A stretch of DNA of 6,123 nt from UMGS363 sp051891935 (GCA_051891935.1 JBJFFR010000175.1:1-6123); one strand, 5' to 3'. Counted from the stretch's first letter, positions 1 through 5,730 are shown. The notes: a model not told the origin generated them from the letters alone. Numbers and translations: made by a program.

Positions 1-57
1 TGATGAATAAATCAATGAAATACGCCTGCGCCTGCTTCTCTAAATTTTCATTTATAC

Positions 58-63
58 GAGGTG
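58..63 (+). promoter_or_regulatory. Ribosome binding site that sets the start of the HEPN gene
   Basis: GAGGTG lies 5 bases before the ATG at 69 (7 bases if only GAGG is counted). It is the only good Shine-Dalgarno match near the alternative starts. The in-frame ATG at 3 overlaps a TGA at 1-3 (TGATG), the usual arrangement of coupled genes. That TGA could be the end of the preceding gene, but the 22 extra residues it would add look unlike the start of a HEPN domain. Confidence 0.7.
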
Positions 64-68
64 TAATA

Positions 69-500
69 ATGGAATATACAAAATTTGAAAAAGATTTTGT
101 TGAAAGAACAATAAAAATCATAAATGATCTTTATGATCCCTATGAAAATAATGTAACATTGCTGATAAATTGCTTAATTGGATTAATTAGCTATGCAACG
201 GAACAAACGCCCAACGATGACGAGCAATTCAAAAAAGCATATTTACTAAAGCTAAACAAACTGGGCGTAATAAAAGAAGCGACCGATGATGAAAAAACGT
301 TTAGAACAATAAAAAACGCCCTTTCGCATATGTATGTTGAAACACATAGTCAAGAACATGAAATTACGCAAATATGTTTGAAAGATAAGAAACCCAATTC
401 ATCAGAGTACCACACCATAATAGAATTTAAAGTTGAGCAATTAAAGGATTTTGCACTTTTTGTTGCTGACGAACATTTAAAAAGATGTGAAAAGAAGTGA
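69..500 (+). CDS. HEPN-family protein (pEK499_p136-like), likely RNase-type companion of the type I R-M system
   Basis: Small, mainly helical, 143-aa cytoplasmic protein. The start (FEKDFVERTIKIINDL, residues 6-21) followed by NNVTLLINCLIGLI (27-40) matches my memory of the HEPN family typified by pEK499 p136, often found beside type I restriction genes. HEPN proteins are commonly RNases, some acting as toxins or defence effectors. Their signature is R-x(4-6)-H, usually written RNxxxH. Here the equivalent is K82-N83-A84-L85-S86-H87, so lysine replaces the usual arginine. R79 lies three residues earlier, but its spacing to H87 is seven. Activity may therefore be altered or lost. The start at 69 is chosen for its ribosome binding site at 58-63. 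The gene ends 5 bases before the hsdR ATG, so both are probably cotranscribed and translationally coupled. The family call rests on recognition, not a search. The function, whether defence effector, toxin or regulator of restriction, is inference. Confidence 0.72.
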   Translation: MEYTKFEKDFVERTIKIINDLYDPYENNVTLLINCLIGLISYATEQTPNDDEQFKKAYLLKLNKLGVIKEATDDEKTFRTIKNALSHMYVETHSQEHEITQICLKDKKPNSSEYHTIIEFKVEQLKDFALFVADEHLKRCEKK

Positions 501-505
501 ATAAT

Positions 506-3500
506 ATGTCATCAATTTATACCGAAGCCGACTACGAAAATTCCATAATCGAACTGTTCAAAAATGATTTAGGCTATGAACACATATACGGTCCCGATAT
601 TGAAAGAGATTTCTATAGTCCACTGTATGAAGAGGTTCTTACGGATTCTCTATACCGCCTGAATAAAGAACTGCCCGATGATGCCATACAAGAAGCACTT
701 TACAAGTTAAAAAACTTTGAAAACGGAGAGCTTGTACAAAAAAATGCTGTATTTATGGACTATCTGCAAAATGGAATACAGGTAAGATATTTTGCTGATG
801 GTGAGGAACATTCATCTATAGTTTATCTCGTTGATTATAAAAATCCGGAAAACAACTCCTTTATTGTTGCAAATCAATGGACGTTTATTGAGAATAGCAA
901 CAAGCGTCCTGATGTTATATTGTTCTTAAATGGCTTACCTGTTGTGGTTATTGAATTAAAATCTCCCTCTCGTGAGGAAACGAATGCGTCCGAAGCATAC
1001 AGACAGCTGCGGAATTATATGAAAGAGATTCCATCAATGTTTATCTATAACGCAATTTGCGTTATGAGCGATCAGCTGACCTCCAAAGCCGGAACAATTA
1101 CTTCCAGCGAAGATAGATTTATGGAGTGGAAAACTAAAGACGGAAATTATGAAAACACTCAGTATGCGCAGTTTGATACATTTTTTGAGGGTATATTCCA
1201 AAAAGATAGACTTCTTGACATTATAAAGAATTTTATCTGCTTTTCTAATGACGGTTCTAATAATACTAAAATTCTTGCAGGATATCATCAGTATTTTGCG
1301 GTCAGAAAAGCAATTGAATCAACAAAGCACGCTTCTGTTACTGATGGTAAGGGTGGCGTTTTCTGGCATACACAGGGAAGCGGAAAATCTCTGTCTATGG
1401 TATTCTATGCTCATCTTTTGCAGGAAACACTTGACAGTCCGACTATTGTTGTACTGACTGACAGAAATGACCTTGACAATCAACTTTATGGACAATTTGC
1501 AAAGTGCAGCGGTTTTCTGAGACAAGAACCTATTCAGGCAGATAAGAGAAGATTATCTGAACAGGACAAAGAACGTAATGCTCATTTGAAAAAAGGCGAT
1601 AAACCAATTATCGGATTGATGGACTGGCTAAATAACATAAAAGCAAATGGTATTATTTTTACCACTATGCAAAAATTTGAGGAATCAAGTGAACCTCTAT
1701 CCGAACGCCGCAAAATTATTGTTATGGCAGATGAAGCTCACAGAGGACAGTACGGTTTATCCGAAAAGGTTGACGAAAAAACCGGAAAAATCAAAATTGG
1801 TACAGCTCGTGTTATCCGAAACAATCTGCCAAATGCTACATATATCGGATTTACAGGTACGCCCATTTCATCAAAAGACCGTAGCACTATTGAAGTGTTT
1901 GGCAATTATATTGACATTTACGATATGACCCAAGCAGTTGAGGATGGAGCAACACGCCCTGTATATTACGAAAGCCGTGTAATAAAGCTAAATCTTGATG
2001 AAAAAACATTGAAGCTGATTGACGCTGAATATGATATTATGGCTGCCAATGCAGATGCAGAAGTCATCGAGAAGAGCAAGCACGAACTTGGACAAATGGA
2101 AGCTATTCTTGGAAATGATAATACTATTAATTCCTTGGTCAGCGATATTCTTGAACATTATGAAAATAACCGTGAAAACCTGCTTACAGGTAAGGCAATG
2201 ATCGTAGCATATTCCAGACCTGTTGCAATGAAGATCTATAAACGCATTCTGGAACTGCGCCCATCATGGACAGAAAAAGTTGGCGTTGTTATGACTTCTG
2301 GAAATAACGATCCCGAAGAATGGCGTGAAATCATAGGCAACAAACGACACAAAGATGAACTTGCAAATAAATTTAAAGATAATGACAGCCCAATGAAAAT
2401 TGCCATAGTTGTAGATATGTGGCTCACGGGATTTGATGTGCCGTCACTTGCAACAATGTATGTTTACAAGCCAATGTCAGGACATAATCTTATGCAGGCT
2501 ATTGCACGTGTAAACCGTGTTTTTGAAGATAAAGAAGGCGGACTTGTTGTTGACTATGTAGGTATTGCAACAGCTTTGAAGCAGGCAATGAATGACTATA
2601 CCGCTCGTGATAAAAAAAATTATGGTAATACCGATATAGCCAAAGCCGCATATCCGAAATTTTGGGAAAAGCTATCCGTTTGCCGCGATATATTCCACGG
2701 TTATGATTATTCCAAGTTCACCACAGGTACAGATCTTGAAAGGTCAAAAACAATAAGCGGAGCCGTAAACTTTATTATCGGCAGAGAAAAGACTGATGAT
2801 AAGGATTCTTTTGTAAAAGAAGCTCTCATGCTTCATCAAGCACTTTCACTTTGTTCCTCTATAGTCGATGAGGAAATGCGTTATGAAGCTGCATTTTTTG
2901 AAGCAGTTCGTGTTCTTGTTCTTAGGCTTACAAACACAGGAGTCGGCAAAAAATTATCATTGCCTGAAATTAATGGACGTATCAATGAACTTTTGAAGCA
3001 CAGTATCAAAAGTGATGGCGTGATCAACCTTTTTTCCGATATTAAGGAAGAGTTTTCTCTGTTTGACCCTAAGTTTCTTCAGGAAGTTGCCAATATGAAG
3101 GAGAAAAATCTTGCTGTTGAACTGCTTAAAAAGCTGATTGATGACCAGGTTTCCGTATATCGAAGGACAAATGTAGTCAAGTCTGAAAAATTCAGCGAAA
3201 TAATGCAGCGTTCTCTTAATGCTTATCTCAACGGTATGCTGACAAATGAAGAAGTAATTGAGGAAATGCTTAACTTGGCAAAGCAGATCGCTGCTGCACA
3301 AAAAGAAGGAGATGAACTTGGATTAACACCAGATGAACTTGCATTTTATGATGCTTTAACCAAACCTCAGGCAATCAAGGATTTCTATGAGAATGACGAA
3401 TTGATAGCCATTACAAAGGAGCTTACTGATACGCTTCGTAAAAATAAGACCATTGACTGGCAAAAAAGGGACTCCGCCCGAGCAAAAATGCGTATGATGA

Positions 3501-3610
3501 TAAAAAAACTGCTGAAAAAGCACCGTTATCCCCCTGAGGGAATGGAAGATGCTGTTCAGACTGTTATGACACAATGTGAATTGTGGACGGATAATAATGA
3601 AATGAATTAA
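506..3610 (+). CDS. hsdR: Type I restriction enzyme R subunit (HsdR): ATP-dependent DNA translocase and endonuclease
   Basis: Motor and cutting subunit of a type I restriction-modification complex; it joins HsdM2-HsdS, pulls unmodified DNA and cleaves it. The product is 1034 aa, normal for the family. An N-terminal PD-(D/E)xK nuclease shows D136, E150-L-K152 and the Q167-x3-Y171 motif. A superfamily 2 helicase follows: Walker A TQGSGKS (289-295), DEAH (409-412), TGTP (450-453), TGFD (641-644) and motif VI QAIARVNR (664-671). The C-terminal part fits the HsdR helical domain (DUF3387/T1RH-like), ending in the usual RAKMRMMIKKLLKKHRYPPEGMEDAV-type segment, whose first half starts near residue 990. 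All catalytic motifs are intact, so the enzyme should be active. I prefer ATG at 506, with AAGAAG upstream, over the in-frame GTG at 497, which overlaps the previous stop. The gene follows the HEPN gene directly. hsdM and hsdS are not visible and are presumed to lie upstream. No terminator with a U tract follows on this strand. Confidence 0.96.
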   Translation: MSSIYTEADYENSIIELFKNDLGYEHIYGPDIERDFYSPLYEEVLTDSLYRLNKELPDDAIQEALYKLKNFENGELVQKNAVFMDYLQNGIQVRYFADGEEHSSIVYLVDYKNPENNSFIVANQWTFIENSNKRPDVILFLNGLPVVVIELKSPSREETNASEAYRQLRNYMKEIPSMFIYNAICVMSDQLTSKAGTITSSEDRFMEWKTKDGNYENTQYAQFDTFFEGIFQKDRLLDIIKNFICFSNDGSNNTKILAGYHQYFAVRKAIESTKHASVTDGKGGVFWHTQGSGKSLSMVFYAHLLQETLDSPTIVVLTDRNDLDNQLYGQFAKCSGFLRQEPIQADKRRLSEQDKERNAHLKKGDKPIIGLMDWLNNIKANGIIFTTMQKFEESSEPLSERRKIIVMADEAHRGQYGLSEKVDEKTGKIKIGTARVIRNNLPNATYIGFTGTPISSKDRSTIEVFGNYIDIYDMTQAVEDGATRPVYYESRVIKLNLDEKTLKLIDAEYDIMAANADAEVIEKSKHELGQMEAILGNDNTINSLVSDILEHYENNRENLLTGKAMIVAYSRPVAMKIYKRILELRPSWTEKVGVVMTSGNNDPEEWREIIGNKRHKDELANKFKDNDSPMKIAIVVDMWLTGFDVPSLATMYVYKPMSGHNLMQAIARVNRVFEDKEGGLVVDYVGIATALKQAMNDYTARDKKNYGNTDIAKAAYPKFWEKLSVCRDIFHGYDYSKFTTGTDLERSKTISGAVNFIIGREKTDDKDSFVKEALMLHQALSLCSSIVDEEMRYEAAFFEAVRVLVLRLTNTGVGKKLSLPEINGRINELLKHSIKSDGVINLFSDIKEEFSLFDPKFLQEVANMKEKNLAVELLKKLIDDQVSVYRRTNVVKSEKFSEIMQRSLNAYLNGMLTNEEVIEEMLNLAKQIAAAQKEGDELGLTPDELAFYDALTKPQAIKDFYENDELIAITKELTDTLRKNKTIDWQKRDSARAKMRMMIKKLLKKHRYPPEGMEDAVQTVMTQCELWTDNNEMN

Positions 3611-3612
3611 TC

Positions 3613-3628
3613 GGTTATGAAAATAACC
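3613..3628 (+). other. Short hairpin with GAAA loop just after hsdR
   Basis: GGTTAT and ATAACC form a perfect 6-bp stem closed by a GAAA (GNRA) tetraloop two bases after the hsdR stop. There is no run of T after it, so it is not a standard intrinsic terminator. It may protect the 3' end of the hsd mRNA or be chance. Confidence 0.35.
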
Positions 3629-3693
3629 ATGTTATCATCAAGATGATGAGGTACAGAATTACCAAAAGAAATTATATGTGGTCATATACCAAA

Positions 3694-3725
3694 ACGCCGA
3701 GCCTTTTTGAATCAAGACTCGGCGT
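3694..3725 (-). terminator. Intrinsic terminator of the 241-aa gene (convergent with hsdR)
   Basis: Positions 3694-3705 and 3714-3725 pair as a 12-bp stem around an 8-base loop. Read on the minus strand the stem is complete with one G-U wobble and runs into TTTT at 3693-3691 and the flanking base, 19 bases after the TGA of the minus gene. On the plus strand the same position is a C-A mismatch and the 3' side is AAATT, so the hairpin is built for minus-strand transcripts. It may still slow readthrough from hsdR. Confidence 0.8.
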
Positions 3726-3744
3726 AAATTATTCCGTGCTTTTG

Positions 3745-4470
3745 TCAGAACTTTTTATCATCATCCTCATCCAAAGCGTGTTCCTTACGGTAACGTTCTA
3801 TGTCGTCAACTTCTTTCTGATCTCTTGCCTGCTCTCTGAGTCTTGCAAGCATATCAAGGTTGCCGGATTCCCTAAATTCAGCATCTTTAGGGCTTCTTCT
3901 GCGTTCCTGCGAACCATAACGTCTGTCAAAGGCATTATAACAAGTGCAAAGCTCAATAGAATAGAGCATCTCGTTCTGACTGCGCTGCATATTTTCAATA
4001 TGCGTAAGACGTTCTTCGATAATCGCATTTTTGTCATCAGGCTTGTAGCTCTTCACTATTTTCATGGCTTTCTCGGATATCTCACAATCGCCATCTGTAA
4101 AAATATACACTACTGCCGAAATAAGGTCGGCCTTGCTTGCGGTCTCAGAAAACTTACGCCTTACCGCAGCCATAACGCTTTTCGGAAGATACTTAACTGT
4201 TTCAAGATCATTGTCAGTCTTTGAAACCGTTATACGATGAGTGGTTGTCTTTTTTTGATTCTCTGTTGTTAAACGCTGCTCTGCTTCATACTCCTCTTTG
4301 GATTTCACGTCATCAGGATTCTGGATAGACTCACCGGATTCGGCTTTTGATCTTAACTCGTTGCCTTTATTTATCATCCATCTAGTAAAATCAGCGCCTA
4401 CTAGACCTTTGGGCATCTGAGCCATTATTTCCGGCGTCAGTAATGGGGTGTTTTTGTTTTCATTTTTCAT
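3745..4470 (-). CDS. Hypothetical 241-aa hydrophilic protein, not recognised
   Basis: I do not recognise this protein. It has no signal peptide or membrane segment and is highly charged. Residues 8-40 (TPLLTPEIMAQMPKGLVGAD and following) form a compact N-terminal element. Residues 45-77 are a polar, probably unstructured linker. Residues 78-147 look like the folded core (HRITVSK, then LPKSVMAAVRRKF, then a helix through LISAVVYIF). Residues 150-175 could form a short coiled coil (EERLTHIENMQRSQNEML). The last 60 residues are Arg/Lys/Glu/Asp-rich and end in an acidic stretch (DEDDD). The basic core and tail would fit a nucleic-acid-binding or relaxosome/segregation accessory protein, but this is only inference from composition and from its position beside a hairpin-rich non-coding region. 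The start is ATG at 4470, preceded by TGGAGG at 4485-4480 with a 9-base gap; the longer frame from 4518 lacks this. It has its own promoter and terminator, so it is probably monocistronic. Confidence 0.82.
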   Translation of the reverse strand: MKNENKNTPLLTPEIMAQMPKGLVGADFTRWMINKGNELRSKAESGESIQNPDDVKSKEEYEAEQRLTTENQKKTTTHRITVSKTDNDLETVKYLPKSVMAAVRRKFSETASKADLISAVVYIFTDGDCEISEKAMKIVKSYKPDDKNAIIEERLTHIENMQRSQNEMLYSIELCTCYNAFDRRYGSQERRRSPKDAEFRESGNLDMLARLREQARDQKEVDDIERYRKEHALDEDDDKKF

Positions 4471-4479
4471 AGCGTCATT

Positions 4480-4485
4480 CCTCCA
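4480..4485 (-). promoter_or_regulatory. Ribosome binding site of the 241-aa gene
   Basis: TGGAGG on the minus strand, 9 bases before ATG at 4470. It is nearly a full match to the 16S anti-Shine-Dalgarno sequence and decides the start against the upstream in-frame ATG at 4518. Confidence 0.8.
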
Positions 4486-4534
4486 GGTGTAAAAATTTAA
4501 TGTTGTGTAAAATGTCATTTGTACTATATTGTCT

Positions 4535-4560
4535 TCCGAAAACCTTCCCTATATTTCGGA
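4535..4560. repeat. Inverted repeat in the leader of the 241-aa gene
   Basis: TCCGAAA (4535-4541) and TTTCGGA (4554-4560) are perfect 7-bp arms around a 12-base spacer. They sit in the roughly 165-base 5' untranslated leader between the minus promoter and its gene. No U tract follows, so a terminator is unlikely. It may be an mRNA stem or a protein-binding site. Confidence 0.45.
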
Positions 4561-4640
4561 TACGATACAGCACTTTTTATCAGAACATACAGATGCAATA
4601 AATCCATTTTCTCAGCACATATGTTCCTGGATTTGTACCA

Positions 4641-4669
4641 ATTATACATTATGATTCATAATTTGTCAA
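4641..4669 (-). promoter_or_regulatory. Perfect-consensus sigma-A promoter for the 241-aa gene
   Basis: On the minus strand TTGACA (4669-4664) and TATAAT (4646-4641) are separated by exactly 17 bases, matching the housekeeping consensus at all 12 positions. Transcription should begin near 4634 and give a leader of about 165 bases before ATG at 4470. Such a strong promoter in a mobile-element context is usually held in check by a repressor; see the palindrome in its spacer. Confidence 0.88.
4648..4662. promoter_or_regulatory. Palindromic operator candidate inside the promoter spacer
   Basis: ATTATGA-T-TCATAAT is a perfect 7-1-7 palindrome. It fills 15 of the 17 bases between the -35 and -10 boxes of the minus-strand promoter. 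A dimeric repressor bound here would block RNA polymerase directly. No regulator gene is visible in the window; autorepression by the 241-aa product is possible but unsupported. Confidence 0.6.
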
Positions 4670-4890
4670 GTGTTTTTATATTTTTTATTTAACTTTTTTA
4701 AAGTGACAGATTCGTCTATAATTTTTTGAACTTCAATCACATTGATGCCACAAAATGGAATACCGCTTTTATCGGAAAACAATAATCAATATTGCTTAAT
4801 ATTTATTTAATAGTAAATATCAATAAATTTAATATATTATCCAAATTTTACATTAAGTCCCCTTTGTACCCAATGTGACAACCAATCAAA
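4670..4890. other. AT-rich non-coding stretch
   Basis: By hand count 4681-4860 has 39 G+C in 180 bases (22%). I see no gene. It contains a 7-bp inverted repeat ATATTTA (4799-4805) / TAAATAT (4814-4820), a lone TATAAT at 4717-4722 without a good -35, and TTTGTACC followed by CAAT at 4863-4874, which echoes TTTGTACCAAT at 4632-4642. Such a stretch could be a DNA-unwinding element beside an origin, or simply spacer DNA. Confidence 0.4.
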
Positions 4891-4977
4891 AACATGGTCC
4901 CATTTCTATGAATGAAGCATACGTATTTACGTCATTTGAGAGATACAAAAACGCCAAAGACCCAAAAGGACCATGTT
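4891..4977. repeat. Long-range 10-bp inverted repeat with a third GGACCAT copy
   Basis: AACATGGTCC (4891-4900) is the exact reverse complement of GGACCATGTT (4968-4977). A further GGGACCAT at 4991-4998 matches the reverse complement of ATGGTCCC (4894-4901). Three copies of the same heptamer in about 110 bases suggest repeated binding sites or the base of a larger fold. The interior carries an open frame (4908-5024, 38 codons) without a ribosome binding site, which I do not call as a gene. Confidence 0.5.
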
Positions 4978-5015
4978 CATCACATAACTTGGGACCATAC
5001 TTGTACCCTCTTGAA

Positions 5016-5220
5016 ACCGCGTAGGTACGCGGTGCGCGCTGTTGCCTCAGCTTACGCTTCGGGTAACAGCTTAAAACCGGGGAAGAGCATAAGGGGCGGT
5101 GTCACACAGAGGATTACCCCTCTGTGTTGTCAGCATAGCTGACTCCGCTGCCCTGCGGTCACTTTTTGCTGCTCAAAAAGCCCTTACCGTCTGCCTGCAT
5201 CAGCCGGGTTTCAGCTGAAA
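5016..5220. repeat. GC-rich block of seven successive inverted repeats (oriT, origin or structured RNA candidate)
   Basis: Seven hairpin-forming repeats follow one another almost without gaps. ACCGCGTA/TACGCGGT at 5016-5033 (2-base loop). GCTGTTGCC/GGTAACAGC at 5038-5070 (one G-T pair). ACACAGAGG/CCTCTGTGT at 5104-5127. GTCAGC/GCTGAC at 5129-5143. CCGC/GCGG at 5145-5158. CTTTTTG/CAAAAAG at 5162-5180. The palindrome TTTCAGCTGAAA at 5209-5220. The hand-counted GC of 5011-5160 is 87 of 150 (58%), against 22% just to the left. None has a terminator tail. Transfer origins of Tn916-like elements and single-strand origins of plasmids contain such clusters, and large structured RNAs do too. I see no recognised nick-site sequence and no relaxase gene in the window, so the role is open. 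Confidence 0.55.
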
Positions 5221-5249
5221 ATATAAAAATATGAAACTGCTCTTTCTCA

Positions 5250-5289
5250 AAATCGACTTGCATAAAGAAATAAAAAAATGAGTCGATTT
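5250..5289. repeat. 9-bp inverted repeat
   Basis: AAATCGACT (5250-5258) and AGTCGATTT (5281-5289) are perfect arms around a 22-base A-rich loop. No T run follows on either side, so it is not a terminator. It may be a protein-binding site or a stem of the adjoining structured region. Confidence 0.5.
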
Positions 5290-5297
5290 CATTGTAC

Positions 5298-5345
5298 AAT
5301 AGACTGCAAATGTCGCAAACATAATCTTTTTTGTTGCAGTCTATT
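5298..5345. repeat. 12-bp perfect inverted repeat with internal small hairpin
   Basis: AATAGACTGCAA (5298-5309) and TTGCAGTCTATT (5334-5345) pair perfectly over a 24-base loop. Inside the loop ATGT/ACAT (5310-5313, 5319-5322) can form a second small stem. The left arm overlaps the 10-bp palindrome ATTGTACAAT (5291-5300). This is the longest perfect pairing in the window. No terminator tail. It could be an operator pair, a recombination or replication site, or part of an RNA. Confidence 0.55.
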
Positions 5346-5390
5346 TAAGGTTACGATAATGGAGCTGCGTTTGCTTTAATGTGATAATAT
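5331..5390 (+). promoter_or_regulatory. Weak promoter candidates for the spoVG leader
   Basis: A transcript covering the terminator hairpins should start before 5431. Two imperfect options are visible: TTGTTG (5331-5336) with GATAAT (5355-5360), spacing 18; and an extended -10, TGTGATAAT (5380-5388), with no good -35. Neither is close to consensus, so the true start could be elsewhere. Confidence 0.3.
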
Positions 5391-5430
5391 AGTTTTCAAT
5401 CAGCAAAAAGAATTATCAATATCCGACTGT

Positions 5431-5462
5431 GGCGGTGCAAGGAGCACCGCCGATTGTTTTTT
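5431..5462 (+). terminator. Intrinsic terminator A in the spoVG leader
   Basis: GGCGGTGC (5431-5438) and GCACCGCC (5444-5451) form an 8-bp GC-rich stem with an AAGGA loop, followed by GATTG and six T (5457-5462). This is a clear plus-strand rho-independent terminator, yet no gene ends just before it. It lies about 400 bases upstream of spoVG, which suggests attenuation of a leader transcript or an end for an upstream small RNA. Confidence 0.8.
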
Positions 5463-5509
5463 AAAGGGTTTGAAATCGTATTAATAGAGCATTCATGTGC
5501 TTGTTTAAG

Positions 5510-5527
5510 ATGGATTTTCATATCCAT
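5510..5527 (+). other. Small hairpin between terminators A and B
   Basis: ATGGAT (5510-5515) and ATCCAT (5522-5527) pair perfectly around a TTTCAT loop, 8 bases before the stem of terminator B. It has no T tail. It would be part of the leader fold if the region is transcribed. Confidence 0.4.
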
Positions 5528-5535
5528 ACAGATTA

Positions 5536-5565
5536 CGGTGCCTTGCGGCACCGCGGTTTGTTTTT
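5536..5565 (+). terminator. Intrinsic terminator B in the spoVG leader, copy of A
   Basis: CGGTGCC (5536-5542) and GGCACCG (5547-5553) form a 7-bp stem with a TTGC loop, followed by CGGTTTG and five T (5561-5565). The 3' half and tail (5548-5571) match those of terminator A (5444-5468) except for two substitutions and one T, so the pair arose by duplication. The loop and stem length differ while pairing is kept. Confidence 0.75.
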
Positions 5566-5566
5566 A

Positions 5567-5612
5567 AAGGGATAAACTCAAGAATATGTCAGCAGTTCTT
5601 GTGTAAACCCTT
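5567..5612 (+). other. Interrupted hairpin after terminator B
   Basis: AAGGG (5567-5571) pairs with CCCTT (5608-5612) and CAAGAA (5579-5584) pairs with TTCTTG (5596-5601), separated by a 7/6-base internal loop. Its 5' arm begins directly after the T run of terminator B. It could be a pausing or antitermination element, but no alternative fold can be proved by eye. Confidence 0.4.
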
Positions 5613-5633
5613 GTAATTATCATTCTCACATAA

Positions 5634-5664
5634 ACAGCAGCAGGGCTGCTGTCGGTGGGTTTTC
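5634..5664 (+). terminator. Third leader hairpin C, weak terminator
   Basis: ACAGCAGC (5634-5641) and GCTGCTGT (5645-5652) form an 8-bp stem with a 3-base loop, followed after CGGTGGG by only TTTT and then CAAAGG. The tail is farther away and shorter than in A and B. The AAAGG after the T run is shared by all three, and the stems begin at 5431, 5536 and 5634, about 100 bases apart. Confidence 0.45.
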
Positions 5665-5670
5665 AAAGGT

Positions 5671-5718
5671 TGGTTAAGAGAGCGACGGTAATGTCGGCAG
5701 CTGTTGCTTTCTTGACTG
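5671..5718 (+). other. Long stem with four G-U wobbles upstream of the mini-ORF
   Basis: Positions 5673-5688 pair with 5701-5716 over 16 bp around a 12-base loop. Two more wobble pairs extend it to 5671/5718. All four departures from Watson-Crick pairing in the 16-bp core are G-U in plus-strand RNA and would be A-C clashes on the minus strand, so this is most likely an RNA structure of a plus transcript. A competing pairing, GGCAG (5696-5700) with CTGCC (5716-5720), would open its base. It ends 12 bases before the ribosome binding site of the mini-ORF. Confidence 0.6.
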
Positions 5719-5730
5719 CCAATTCAATTC

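Noticed and set aside
3..68. N-terminal extension of the HEPN gene from the ATG at 3
   Set aside because: The ATG at 69 has a good ribosome binding site and begins where the HEPN domain begins; the 22 extra residues look unrelated. Not fully excluded, because TGATG at 1-5 is a typical coupled start.
497..505. GTG start for hsdR
   Set aside because: Overlaps the HEPN stop and has a poorer ribosome binding site than the ATG at 506; adds only three residues.
3643..4224. 193-codon plus-strand open frame
   Set aside because: Antisense to the 241-aa gene, begins in the terminator region, no ribosome binding site, and looks like a hydrophobic shadow translation.
4717..4722. Plus-strand promoter at TATAAT
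   Set aside because: The position 17 bases upstream is only a run of T, with no -35 box, and no gene follows within reach.
4912..5142. 76-codon plus-strand open frame
   Set aside because: Runs through the hairpin block, has no ribosome binding site and a composition dictated by the inverted repeats.
5016..5220. Firm oriT call
   Set aside because: No known nick sequence recognised and no relaxase in view; kept only as a candidate.
5298..5345. Intrinsic terminator or tRNA-like fold
   Set aside because: The T run is inside the loop rather than after the stem, and no acceptor, T-arm or anticodon pattern of a tRNA can be drawn.
5431..5664. CRISPR-like array
   Set aside because: Units are about 100 bases apart, the repeats are hairpins with T tails rather than identical 25-37 base repeats, and there are only three.
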